Shown: positions 9,250 through 17,106 of the stretch, piece after piece | Layout: each line of letters starts with the position of its first letter | Position numbering within the stretch: the first letter of the stretch is position 1 | Source of the DNA: G965276675 sp965276675 | Lineage (GTDB): Bacteria; Acidobacteriota; Terriglobia; Terriglobales; Acidobacteriaceae | Reading direction: 5' to 3' | DNA length: 64,000 nt | NCBI GenBank assembly: GCA_965276675.1 | Contig: OZ255624.1 | Span: forward strand, 4,216,001-4,280,000 | Notes under the pieces: generated by a model | The model's input: only the letters and a program-made list of their open reading frames with translations | What the model was told of the DNA's origin: nothing | Database searches by the model: none | Program-made: the position numbers and the translations under genes

Positions 9250-10064
9250 GATCGCATAATCGAGGAAGCGCACGTGTGGCGGGTGGAGAACTTCTCCGGC
9301 CATCCCGGCGCCTGCTCGCATCCTTTGGCCGCTACCTGCAGTGGTACATCCCGAGAAATTTCCATGCACTTCGCATTGCTCATCCGGAACGCTTTCCACG
9401 TAACAGTGACAGGATTATCGTCTGCCTGAATCATGCCTCCTGGTGGGACCCGGTGATCTCTATCGTGCTCTCGCGCTTTCTGCTGCCCTGCGCTGACCAC
9501 TACGCCCCCATGGAGTCCAGCGCGCTCGGCCATTATGGCTTTATGCGGCGACTGGGTCTCTTCCCGGTCGATAACCAGTCTTCCCGTGCCGCGGCCCATT
9601 TTCTGCGAGCAAGCCGCAAGATTTTAGACACACCAGCCTCTCTCCTGTGGGTCACGCCGGAAGGCAACTTCACCGATGTGCGCCGGCGTCCCTTGACGTG
9701 GAAGCCTGGCCTCGCTGCACTCATCCACCGCGCCGGCTCCTGCACGGTGGTGCCGCTTGCGCTCGAGTACACCTTCTGGGATGAGCGGCTGCCCGAGGCG
9801 CTGGCACTGATCGGTGATCCTCTCCACGTCGAGAATGGTGCATCGCGCTCTTCGGACGAATGGCACACCGCCCTGATCCGCACCATGACGGCAGCACAGG
9901 ATGAGCTGGCAGAGCTTGCAATGACCCGCGAAGGCCACCACTTCGCGACTGTTTTGAGCGGAGGCGCCGGTGTGGGAGCGATGTACGACAGCTGGAAACG
10001 GCTGCAAGCGCGCCTCACGGGCAAGCCGTACGCGCGGGAACATGGGAGCTTGCCCCACGCATGA
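9246..10064 (+). CDS. PlsC-type acyltransferase in the carotenoid cluster
   Basis: A 272-residue membrane-associated acyltransferase of the lysophospholipid acyltransferase (PlsC) family, which moves an acyl chain from a carrier to a hydroxyl group. The catalytic HX4D motif is in NHASWWD (H63-D68), and the acceptor-site block is TPEGNFTD, a variant of the usual PEGTRS. The ATG overlaps the upstream stop by four bases and the gene overlaps the following glycosyltransferase the same way, so the three are translationally coupled. From context it may acylate the sugar of a glycosylated diapocarotenoate, the last step of staphyloxanthin-like pigments, but staphylococcal CrtO is from a different family. 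A lipid substrate remains possible. Confidence 0.8.
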   Translation: MRSHNRGSARVAGGELLRPSRRLLASFGRYLQWYIPRNFHALRIAHPERFPRNSDRIIVCLNHASWWDPVISIVLSRFLLPCADHYAPMESSALGHYGFMRRLGLFPVDNQSSRAAAHFLRASRKILDTPASLLWVTPEGNFTDVRRRPLTWKPGLAALIHRAGSCTVVPLALEYTFWDERLPEALALIGDPLHVENGASRSSDEWHTALIRTMTAAQDELAELAMTREGHHFATVLSGGAGVGAMYDSWKRLQARLTGKPYAREHGSLPHA

Positions 10065-11197
10065 GTTTCCCATTGCTCGTCCACATCGCTTTCTGGTGCG
10101 CAGTGATTCCAGCCATTCTGTTTTTCTGGAACCTGCTGCTGTATCGCGAACCGCCCGCGTCCGCAGCGGTGTTGCCCCGGGTCTCTGTTCTGATCCCGGC
10201 ACGCAACGAGGAGGCGAACATTGCAGCCGCAGTCCAGAGCATTCTGACCACGCGCGGCGTTTCGTTCGAAGTCGTTGTGCTCGACGACGGATCCACGGAC
10301 CATACAGCCGAGATCGTCCGCGGCTTCGTGCTGGAGGATGCGCGCGTGTGCTGCGAGAGTGGTCCGTCGCTCCCCACCGGATGGGCGGGCAAGGCGCATG
10401 CTGCCCATGTGCTCTCTCGCTTGGCAAGGTATGACATTCTCTGCTTTCTGGATGCGGACGTTCGTCTGGCGCCCGACGCCCTCGCTCGCATGCTCACCTT
10501 CATGCATCGCTCGGGAGCAGCCCTGGTAAGCGGCTTCCCGCAGGAGGAGACCGGTACCACGCTGGAATGGCTGCTGCTACCGCTTATTCATTTTCTGCTT
10601 CTAAGTTATTTGCCAATCTTCGGCATGCGACGCTTTATCTCTCCGGGTTTCGGAGCCGGATGCGGGCAGTTCCTGATGATGCGCCGCGATGCTTACGAAA
10701 ACACCGGCGGATACGCGAGCATCCGCACCACCATGCATGACGGCATTATGATGGCCAAGCTCTTCCGCAAGCACGGCTTCCACACTGACATCGCTGACCT
10801 GACGCAGCTCGCACAATGCCGCATGTATCGCACGGCAGGTGAGGTCTGGTACGGCTTGGTTAAAAACGCGACAGAAGGCCTGGCCGCGCCAGCGCGCATC
10901 CTCCCCTTTACGGCCCTGCTGCTACTCGGGCAGGTGCTTCCCTGGGTCCTTTTGCTTGCGATTCTCGTCGATCCAGGCCTCCGCACGCGCGCGCTGGATC
11001 GTCAACTGATCGTTGCTCTCGTCGCCTCCGCGTTGCCACGCGTCTTTTCCGTCTGGCGCTTTCGTCAAAGGAGTATCGGCGCGGCGCTGCATCCTGTTGG
11101 AGTTGTCGTGCTGCTCATTCTCCAGTGGTATGCGCTTGCGCGCAAGCTGCTGGGCCTTAAAGTCACGTGGAAGGAGCGAGCCTTCGATGTTGGTTAA
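10061..11197 (+). CDS. CrtQ-like family 2 glycosyltransferase
   Basis: A 378-residue GT-A fold glycosyltransferase with an N-terminal membrane segment (about residues 5-24) and three or more hydrophobic segments after residue 275. The donor-binding region has VSVLIPARNEEANI, LDDGSTD near residue 75 and FLDADV near residue 130. The segment GWAGKAHA matches the pattern of 4,4'-diaponeurosporenoate glycosyltransferase (CrtQ) and similar membrane GT2 enzymes. Sitting last in the block of coupled crt genes, it most likely attaches a hexose to the carotenoid acid. A hopanoid or other lipid acceptor cannot be excluded. The start overlaps the acyltransferase stop as ATGA. Confidence 0.82.
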   Translation: MSFPLLVHIAFWCAVIPAILFFWNLLLYREPPASAAVLPRVSVLIPARNEEANIAAAVQSILTTRGVSFEVVVLDDGSTDHTAEIVRGFVLEDARVCCESGPSLPTGWAGKAHAAHVLSRLARYDILCFLDADVRLAPDALARMLTFMHRSGAALVSGFPQEETGTTLEWLLLPLIHFLLLSYLPIFGMRRFISPGFGAGCGQFLMMRRDAYENTGGYASIRTTMHDGIMMAKLFRKHGFHTDIADLTQLAQCRMYRTAGEVWYGLVKNATEGLAAPARILPFTALLLLGQVLPWVLLLAILVDPGLRTRALDRQLIVALVASALPRVFSVWRFRQRSIGAALHPVGVVVLLILQWYALARKLLGLKVTWKERAFDVG

Positions 11198-11831
11198 GCC
11201 TCATACTTTGGTCCGCATCGTCGGCACCGGCCTGCTCGCCTTGCTCCCACTCAGCGCCGCGGCTCTGGCAGACTCTGGAGACTATACACAGCGCTTCAGG
11301 AGCGCCCGCACCGACTACTTCCGCGGGCTGGAGGGCGAACGCGAAGCCGAGACGCGCGCCGTGGACCAGTTTGGCGCACTTGAGAATGAACATCCGAGTG
11401 ACGCCGTGATCATGGCCTATGCGGGCAGTCTCGAGTTGCTCGAGGCCGCGCACACCTGGGCTGTCTGGAACAAGCACAAACTCGCGACGGATGGTTTGGG
11501 CAAGCTCGACCGCGCCGCCCAGCTTGAGCCGGCAAATCTTGAAGTCCGCTTCATCCATGCGGCCACCACCTGGCACCTGCCGTTCTTCTACCACCGCAAG
11601 GCCCAGGCCGAAAGCGACTTCGCCTACATCGCGCCCCGGGCGGAAGCAGCCGCCGCGCAGGGCAAGCTGCCATCTCAACTTGCGGCCGCCGCGCTGGACT
11701 ACTACGGCCAGATCCTGGCAGACCGCAGCGATACGAGCGGAGCACGCAATGCATTCGAAGCCGCCGTACGCGTGGATCTCTCCAGTCCCGGCGGACGCGA
11801 TGCCTCCCGGCGTCTGCAAAGCGCGGATTGA
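11187..11831 (+). CDS. Secreted TPR-like protein of unknown function
   Basis: A 214-residue exported protein. Residues 1 to about 27 form a signal peptide ending near ALADSG, and the rest is alpha-helical with spaced Ala/Tyr/Leu patterns that resemble tetratricopeptide repeats, for example around LDRAAQLEPANLEVRF. No catalytic motif is visible. The ATG at 11187 lies inside the end of the glycosyltransferase gene (11-base overlap) with AAGGAG about ten bases upstream, so it belongs to the pigment operon. A scaffold or periplasmic role for pigment or lipid export is possible but unproven. The overlapping frame upstream of 11187 is not used. Confidence 0.7.
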   Translation: MLVKPHTLVRIVGTGLLALLPLSAAALADSGDYTQRFRSARTDYFRGLEGEREAETRAVDQFGALENEHPSDAVIMAYAGSLELLEAAHTWAVWNKHKLATDGLGKLDRAAQLEPANLEVRFIHAATTWHLPFFYHRKAQAESDFAYIAPRAEAAAAQGKLPSQLAAAALDYYGQILADRSDTSGARNAFEAAVRVDLSSPGGRDASRRLQSAD

Positions 11832-11892
11832 GAGCCGCGAGACTCATTCAGCTGATTATTGTGTAGGCTTGCGAGAACAGGAGATCCCGCTC

Positions 11893-13794
11893 TTGATCCG
11901 ACTCTGCCGTGCCTTCTGGCTGTTCATTCTCATGCTGCCTACCATGCTCGCTCACGCGCAAACCACTCCAGCTCGCACCGTAGTCCTCGATGTCGATGCA
12001 TCGACCGTCGTTCGCAAGCTTATCTCGGCGCGCGAGCGCATCCCAGTGCAGCCTGGCGCGTTGACGCTGGTCTATCCCAAGTGGATCCCCGGCAACCACG
12101 GTCCGACCGGGCCGATTACGGATGTAGTCAGCATGCGCTTTCTCGCCGACGGCAAACCGCTCGCCTGGCAGCGCGATGGCGTGGATATGTATGCCTTTCA
12201 CCTCACCGTGCCGGCGGGTGTGAGGGAGATTGAAGCCGACTTTTCATCGCTCGGTGAGTTCTCTCAAGGCAACGATTTTGGGATCGGCAACACCTCGACT
12301 CCTGTTCAGGGTGATATGAATTGGGACCAGATCGTTCTCTATCCCTCGGGCTTTAAGAGCGATGACATCGAGGTAAAGGCCTCCATCACCGTGCCCAGCG
12401 GCTGGAGCGTCGCGACTGCCCTGCCAGCGCCCGTTCGCGAGGGCAATCGTATTCGCTTCAACACTGTTTCGCTGACGACGCTTGTGGATTCACCAGTCAT
12501 GATGGGCTCTATCTTCAAGCAGTTCGATCTGACACCACCGGGCGAACAGCGCAAGCACACCCTCGACATCTTCGGCGAGACGCAGGGTGATCTGGCGCTC
12601 GGCGACGACCGTATCGCGGGCTATCGCAATCTTGTCGCCGAAACCGGAGTGCTCTTCGGAGCACGTCACTATCACAATTACAATTTTCTCGTCGAAGCGC
12701 ATGGCGACGCGAATAACGGCCTGGAGCATCACCAGTCCAGCGACAATCAGGTGCCGGAGCTCGGCATGATATCCCCGTCGTTCCGGGCGGAGAGCGGCTA
12801 CCTGCTTGCGCATGAGATGACGCACTCCTGGAACGGCAAATACCGCCGCCCTGCCGGACTTGCGACCGCCAACTATCAGGAGCCGATGGTCGGCGATCTG
12901 CTCTGGGTCTACGAAGGACTGACGAGCTACTTCGGTGAGATCCTGACAACGCGCGCCGGGCTAGACTCCGCGGATGACCTGCGCGACCGTCTGGCCAATA
13001 ACCAAGCCGTGCTTGATTACCGCACCGGCCGCGACTGGCGTCCACTGGGGGACACCGCGACTGCAGCGCAACTGCTCTATCTCGCCTCGCCGCACTGGGA
13101 GGGCCTGCGCCGCACCACCGATTACTACATCGAAGGGCCGCTGCTCTGGCTCGAAGTGGACAGCACTTTGCGCCGGGAGAGCCACGGCAAGCGCAGCATC
13201 GATGATTTTGCTCGCGCCTTCTTTGGGCCGCCGGACCTCGATACACTAGTCGAACCACGGCCACTGCCGTACACCTTCGACGACCTAGTGAAAGCACTCA
13301 ATGCGGTCGTCCCGTACGACTGGGCGACGCTGCTGCGCACGCGTCTGGACGCTCTGCGTCCCGCGCCGCCTGCCCCTGGGTTGGAGGCTGCAGGCTGGCA
13401 TGTTGTCTACACCGATGAGGCTAGCCAGGGCACCAAGGATGCCGAGGCAAACACCGGCGCCACCGATCTGCGCTATTCGTTGGGATTGCTGATCGATCCC
13501 GACGGCAAGATCATCGACGTACTGCCAGATTCGCCTGCAGGGCGCGCCGGGCTTGCTCCTGAATGGGATATCGCCGCCGTCAACAAGCGCGTGTACTCGG
13601 CGGATGGTTTGCGAGAGGCGATCGTCGCCGCAAAGACGACACAGCAGCCGCTCACCCTAATGGTCCTGCGCAACGGCTACTACGCTGATTTAAAAGTCGA
13701 TTATCGCGACGGTTTGCGCTATCCGCACCTCGTGCGCATCCCCGGCAAACCTGATCTCTTGAAGGAGATCTCCAAGCCGCGGAGAAAGCAATAG
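11893..13794 (+). CDS. M61 family metallopeptidase with PDZ domain
   Basis: A secreted zinc aminopeptidase of family M61 (glycyl aminopeptidase type). The product, read from TTG 11893 with CAGGAG nine bases upstream, has 633 residues. A signal peptide ends near LAHAQ. An N-terminal beta domain precedes the catalytic domain with HEMTHSWNGK (zinc ligands H307 and H311), the classic M61 signature. The C-terminal part from about residue 540 reads as a PDZ domain (SLGLLIDPDGKIIDV, SPAGRAGL). No ATG gives a sensible signal peptide in this frame, which is why TTG was chosen. It follows the secreted TPR-like gene by 61 bases and may be co-transcribed with it. Confidence 0.88.
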   Translation: MIRLCRAFWLFILMLPTMLAHAQTTPARTVVLDVDASTVVRKLISARERIPVQPGALTLVYPKWIPGNHGPTGPITDVVSMRFLADGKPLAWQRDGVDMYAFHLTVPAGVREIEADFSSLGEFSQGNDFGIGNTSTPVQGDMNWDQIVLYPSGFKSDDIEVKASITVPSGWSVATALPAPVREGNRIRFNTVSLTTLVDSPVMMGSIFKQFDLTPPGEQRKHTLDIFGETQGDLALGDDRIAGYRNLVAETGVLFGARHYHNYNFLVEAHGDANNGLEHHQSSDNQVPELGMISPSFRAESGYLLAHEMTHSWNGKYRRPAGLATANYQEPMVGDLLWVYEGLTSYFGEILTTRAGLDSADDLRDRLANNQAVLDYRTGRDWRPLGDTATAAQLLYLASPHWEGLRRTTDYYIEGPLLWLEVDSTLRRESHGKRSIDDFARAFFGPPDLDTLVEPRPLPYTFDDLVKALNAVVPYDWATLLRTRLDALRPAPPAPGLEAAGWHVVYTDEASQGTKDAEANTGATDLRYSLGLLIDPDGKIIDVLPDSPAGRAGLAPEWDIAAVNKRVYSADGLREAIVAAKTTQQPLTLMVLRNGYYADLKVDYRDGLRYPHLVRIPGKPDLLKEISKPRRKQ

Positions 13795-13858
13795 CACGAA
13801 CTAATTTGCAGCTCCTAAGCTCGCGACGGATGGCTGCCAAAGCTCGACTCTGTTGCCT

Positions 13859-14035
13859 CTAGCTCCCTTTCTCCAGAAGATCGCTCAGCGTCTCTTTGTA
13901 CTTTCGCTTGCGCGTAGTCTCCCGCGGCTCGCTCACGATCACCTTCTCCGGCTTAGGTTGGCCGACGCGTTCGCGCGCGTTGGCCTTCACCGCTTTTGTG
14001 ATCGAAAACCTGCCGGGTCGCCTTTTCTTAGCCAT
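13859..14035 (-). CDS. Small very basic protein (58 aa), unknown
   Basis: An open frame on the minus strand from ATG 14035 to TAG 13859 encodes 58 residues that begin MAKKRRPGRFSITKA and end SDLLEKGS. It is rich in Lys and Arg, with several Glu. A clean GGAG lies seven bases before the ATG. The length, ribosome site, biased composition and position in an otherwise empty gap support a real gene. It has no membrane segment or cysteine. The charge suggests nucleic-acid or ribosome binding, but no family is recognised. It is transcribed away from the zinc-ribbon gene that starts about 100 bases further on. Confidence 0.7.
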   Translation of the reverse strand: MAKKRRPGRFSITKAVKANARERVGQPKPEKVIVSEPRETTRKRKYKETLSDLLEKGS

Positions 14036-14132
14036 ACATCAGCTCCATCGCACGAGTTTTGTACCCGCAGGACGAGTATGGAATACTTTTAAGGAAGAGT
14101 GAAGAAAAGCTCTGGGAGGAAGGCGGTTCACG

Positions 14133-14405
14133 ATGGAAGAGCGCGATTTCTTCGACGAGAAGGCAGAGCAACGGAATCACACCCTCACGTGTCCACACTG
14201 CGGCAAGGCGGATGAGTACCAGGTTGGCTGGCTGGTACGGCGCAAAAAGGCGGCAGTGCCACGGAATGCCGACGAACGGGACCGCGCCCGCTTTGCCAAG
14301 GCGCAGTCATACATGGTCCGGCGTGACGATATGGTCGGATGCAAAAACGTGCGCTGCCGCAAACGCTTCGACGTCTCCGGTATCCAGACCGTAGCATTCA
14401 TCTAA
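14133..14405 (+). CDS. Small zinc-ribbon-like protein
   Basis: A 90-residue cytoplasmic protein with two cysteine pairs: CPHC near residue 21 and CKNVRC near residue 71. Together they could hold one zinc ion in a ribbon-type fold. The middle is rich in Arg and Lys (RRKKAAVPRNADERDRARF), compatible with nucleic acid binding. The ATG has AGGAAGG upstream. No named family was recognised. It faces the 58-residue basic gene across a ~100-base gap that would hold both promoters. Confidence 0.72.
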   Translation: MEERDFFDEKAEQRNHTLTCPHCGKADEYQVGWLVRRKKAAVPRNADERDRARFAKAQSYMVRRDDMVGCKNVRCRKRFDVSGIQTVAFI

Positions 14406-14493
14406 CGCACTTTCCGTTATACTGTCGCTTGCGTGCTGCGGGCCGGCGACCTCGGTGAAGCAACACTGCGAGTTTAGAGGAGACCCAGATTCC

Positions 14494-14772
14494 ATGGCCA
14501 ATACCAGCATTCCAGCTGCAGAACAAAATCTAAGCCCAAAGGAAGTGGAACGGCTGGATATGCGCCGCCGCCAAGGCACCATGCTTTTGACGATAGCGGG
14601 CATGTTCTCCTTTATCGCGGTTCTGCTCACCTGCTGGGTCGGGCAGGATCTGCAGTACTCTCCTGGCCTCTCCCGTCCGATGACCTACTACTTCCTCATT
14701 GCCTGCGGTATCGTCACGGTTACCGGCGCGATCGGGCTCTACCTGCGCCGCGGCCAGCCAGAGATCCAGTAA
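14494..14772 (+). CDS. Small two-helix membrane protein, unknown
   Basis: A 92-residue protein with a cytoplasmic N-terminus (about 35 residues, ending in RRRQ) and two strongly hydrophobic segments, residues 37-52 and about 67-85, joined by a short loop with GQDLQYSPG. The C-terminus is short and basic. The ATG at 14494 follows AGAGGAGA by about 11 bases; the frame extends further upstream to 14455 but that start lacks a ribosome site. An intrinsic terminator follows at 14794. The function is unknown. Confidence 0.7.
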   Translation: MANTSIPAAEQNLSPKEVERLDMRRRQGTMLLTIAGMFSFIAVLLTCWVGQDLQYSPGLSRPMTYYFLIACGIVTVTGAIGLYLRRGQPEIQ

Positions 14773-14793
14773 GCTTTTTAGCGTATCGATGAG

Positions 14794-14820
14794 AACGCGT
14801 CCTGATCCAGGGCGCGTTTT
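14794..14820 (+). terminator. Intrinsic terminator after the small membrane protein gene
   Basis: A 10-bp stem (14794-14803 with 14809-14818, one G-T pair), 5-base loop GATCC, and TTTT at 14817-14820. It ends the transcript of the upstream small membrane protein before aspA. Confidence 0.75.
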
Positions 14821-14952
14821 CCGTTACAGCTTTACCTGCCACTCACGTCGCCGATCGTCAACCAGCCCAGCTTTATACTTGGTAGTTGATCTACTTGCCG
14901 CTTCATCCCGCGCACACCGCACCACAGCATCCGCACTACAGAGGAGCCGCTC

Positions 14953-16383
14953 ATGTCCGTCCGCAGAGAAAAAGATTCGTTAGGGTTTGTCGAGGTGCCA
15001 GAGCGCGCCTACTACGGTGCGCAGACCGCACGCGCGGTCGAAAATTATCCCATCTCCGGCATGCGCGCCCATCCGCTGCTCATCCGCGCTCTAGGCATGG
15101 TGAAACGAGCAGCCGCCGAGGCGAATAAGGAACTGGGCCTGGTGGAGGACCGCCGCGCGGATGCCATCGCACAAGCCGCGCAAGAGGTCATTGACGGCAA
15201 GTGGGATCGCGAGTTCATGGTGGATGTCTTCCAGGCCGGCGCAGGCGTCTCGTTTCACATGAACACCAATGAGGTGATCGCGAACCGCGCCAACGAGGTA
15301 CTCGGCGGCAAGCTGGGCGAGTACGCGGAGGTGCACCCGAACGACCACGTCAACTACGGTCAGTCCACTAATGACGTCTTCCCCACTGGCATGCGCATCG
15401 CCACACTGCTGGTGCTGGAGACGCTCTACCCCGTGCTCGACGCGCTATCCGCGACCTTCCGGGAAAAGGCGGCGGAATTCGACGGCATCATGAAATCCGG
15501 CCGCACCCACATGCAGGACGCGGTACCCATCCGGCTCGGCCAAGAGTTTGCCGCCTACGCTCTCGCTATTGAGAAGGCAAAGAAGTTTATCGTGCTGGCG
15601 AGCGATTCTCTGCGCGAGCTCGGTCTTGGCGGCAGTGCCGTTGGCACCGGCATCAACACTCATCCCGACTATCGGGTGAAGGCCGTCGCCCACTTGGCAA
15701 AGCTCTCCGGTCAGCGGCTCGAACCGGCAGCCGACATGCGCTGGGCGATGCAATCGAACGCCTGCATGGCCGACGTGAGCGCCGCATTGCGTGGGCTGGC
15801 CCTCGAGGTCATCCGTATCTCAAACGATATTCGCCTTCTCTCCTCCGGCCCCAACACGGGCTTTGCGGAGATCTACCTGCCCAGCCTGCAGCCCGGTTCC
15901 TCCATCATGCCGGGGAAGATCAATCCGGTGATGCCGGAGCTTGCCGCGATGGTGTGCTTTCAGATCATCGGCAACGACACAGCTGTCGCCTACGCCGTCC
16001 AGGCTGGCCAGTTAGAACTAAACGTGATGATGCCAACCATGGCCTACAATGTGCTCCAGAGCACGACCATCCTGGCCAACATGCTGCGGCAGTTCAACGA
16101 CCGCTGCGTCGCCGGCATCACAGCAAATGCGGAGCGCTGCAACTTCTACGCGCAAAGCACAGTCTCGCTCGCCACCGCGCTGAATCCCTACATCGGCTAT
16201 GCGAAGGCAGCAGAGATCGTGAAGGAGTCCGTCGCGACCGGCGAATCCATTATCAAGATCGCGCGTTCGCAGAACCTGCTGAGCGAAGAAGAGATCGGCG
16301 AAATCCTCGATCCAGTGCGCATGACCGAACCGCAGTACCCGCTCGACTCAGCCAAGGAGCGCGACACGCGAGTGAAGGCCTGA
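14953..16383 (+). CDS. aspA: Aspartate ammonia-lyase
   Basis: A 476-residue cytoplasmic enzyme of the aspartase/fumarase superfamily that converts L-aspartate to fumarate and ammonia. The superfamily signature GSSIMPGKINPVMPE is present near residue 315 and carries the catalytic serine loop. The NPVMPE ending, and the segments GQSTNDVFPT and SGRTHMQDA, fit aspartases better than fumarase C, which usually reads NPTQCE in this place. GAGGAG precedes the ATG. The gene stands alone between a terminator and a convergent Uma2 gene. Fumarase C is the main alternative. Confidence 0.88.
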   Translation: MSVRREKDSLGFVEVPERAYYGAQTARAVENYPISGMRAHPLLIRALGMVKRAAAEANKELGLVEDRRADAIAQAAQEVIDGKWDREFMVDVFQAGAGVSFHMNTNEVIANRANEVLGGKLGEYAEVHPNDHVNYGQSTNDVFPTGMRIATLLVLETLYPVLDALSATFREKAAEFDGIMKSGRTHMQDAVPIRLGQEFAAYALAIEKAKKFIVLASDSLRELGLGGSAVGTGINTHPDYRVKAVAHLAKLSGQRLEPAADMRWAMQSNACMADVSAALRGLALEVIRISNDIRLLSSGPNTGFAEIYLPSLQPGSSIMPGKINPVMPELAAMVCFQIIGNDTAVAYAVQAGQLELNVMMPTMAYNVLQSTTILANMLRQFNDRCVAGITANAERCNFYAQSTVSLATALNPYIGYAKAAEIVKESVATGESIIKIARSQNLLSEEEIGEILDPVRMTEPQYPLDSAKERDTRVKA

Positions 16384-16397
16384 AGCGAACGAGCAGA

Positions 16398-16916
16398 TCA
16401 GTCCAAGTCTTTTGCAATCTCAGGGAGGTCCAGCACGATGGGAGAGCCCTCCACGATGAACTGGTTCGTCTTCACCCAGTCGCGCTGGTTTGCACCGTCG
16501 CATCGATAGCCCTGCTGCACGATAAGGTCGACGATCCACACATTTTTGACGCCCAGGCCGGCGTAGTCTTCGATCTTCTGCTCGACGCGTCCAAAGCGGT
16601 CCTCCGGCGACAGTATCTCGATACAGGCAATCGGCGGATGCGTGATGATCTGTTCGTCTGGCGCATCGCGGCGAACGATGGTGATGTCCGGAACGCGATA
16701 GCGGTCGGATGCGATCCGCACGCGCAACTCAACGTAGACTCGAATCCCCCACTCCGCCCGGTGCGCCCTCAAAACAGCAGCGATCGCTGTCTGCCAAGCG
16801 GAGTGTTCTTTCTCGCCCATGTTCCGCTCCTGCGCCTCCCCGTCCACGTAGTCACGATCCGGCTCATAGACCTCGTGGAGGTACTCCGCAACCGAAACAC
16901 CCGCGATTGTGTCCAT
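16398..16916 (-). CDS. Uma2 family endonuclease (DUF820)
   Basis: A 172-residue protein of the Uma2/DUF820 family, predicted to have a PD-(D/E)XK nuclease fold. The core is visible as RVPDITIV (Asp) followed by ACIEILSPED (Glu), and a helix with QKIEDYAGLGVKNVWIVD, which is standard for the family. The ATG at 16916 has a strong GGAGGTGGG upstream. Family members are common and multi-copy in cyanobacteria and Acidobacteriota, often as lone genes, and their biological role is not settled. The gene converges on aspA with only 14 bases between the two stops. Confidence 0.88.
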   Translation of the reverse strand: MDTIAGVSVAEYLHEVYEPDRDYVDGEAQERNMGEKEHSAWQTAIAAVLRAHRAEWGIRVYVELRVRIASDRYRVPDITIVRRDAPDEQIITHPPIACIEILSPEDRFGRVEQKIEDYAGLGVKNVWIVDLIVQQGYRCDGANQRDWVKTNQFIVEGSPIVLDLPEIAKDLD

Positions 16917-16995
16917 TCAACCCACCTCCGCTGCTCTTACGCTAGCATGGCATCTTGCCGGATGTCCGTCCCTATGCCTGACCGCCTGCGCCTAG

Positions 16996-17106
16996 ACCAG
17001 TTTTCCTGATACTGTGATTGCGCGAAGATCACATTCTATGCAGCCTTTCCTCGAAGAAAGGCTGCGCCAGCTTCAACCCTCCGGCTGCATTTACAGGAAA
17101 ACTGGT
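16996..17106. repeat. Nested inverted-repeat element, 111 bp
   Basis: The outer arms ACCAGTTTTCCTG (16996-17008) and its exact reverse complement (17094-17106) enclose an inner perfect 10-bp hairpin (17040-17049 with 17056-17065, loop CTCGAA). The right arm ends one base before the stop codon of the minus-strand beta-barrel gene. It resembles a small MITE or REP-like unit, or a large 3'-end structure. No target duplication is obvious. Confidence 0.55.

Noticed and set aside
9246..10064. Assignment of the acyltransferase as CrtO
   Set aside because: The HX4D and PEG-type motifs place it in the PlsC family, whereas staphylococcal CrtO belongs to a different family; only the role may be analogous.
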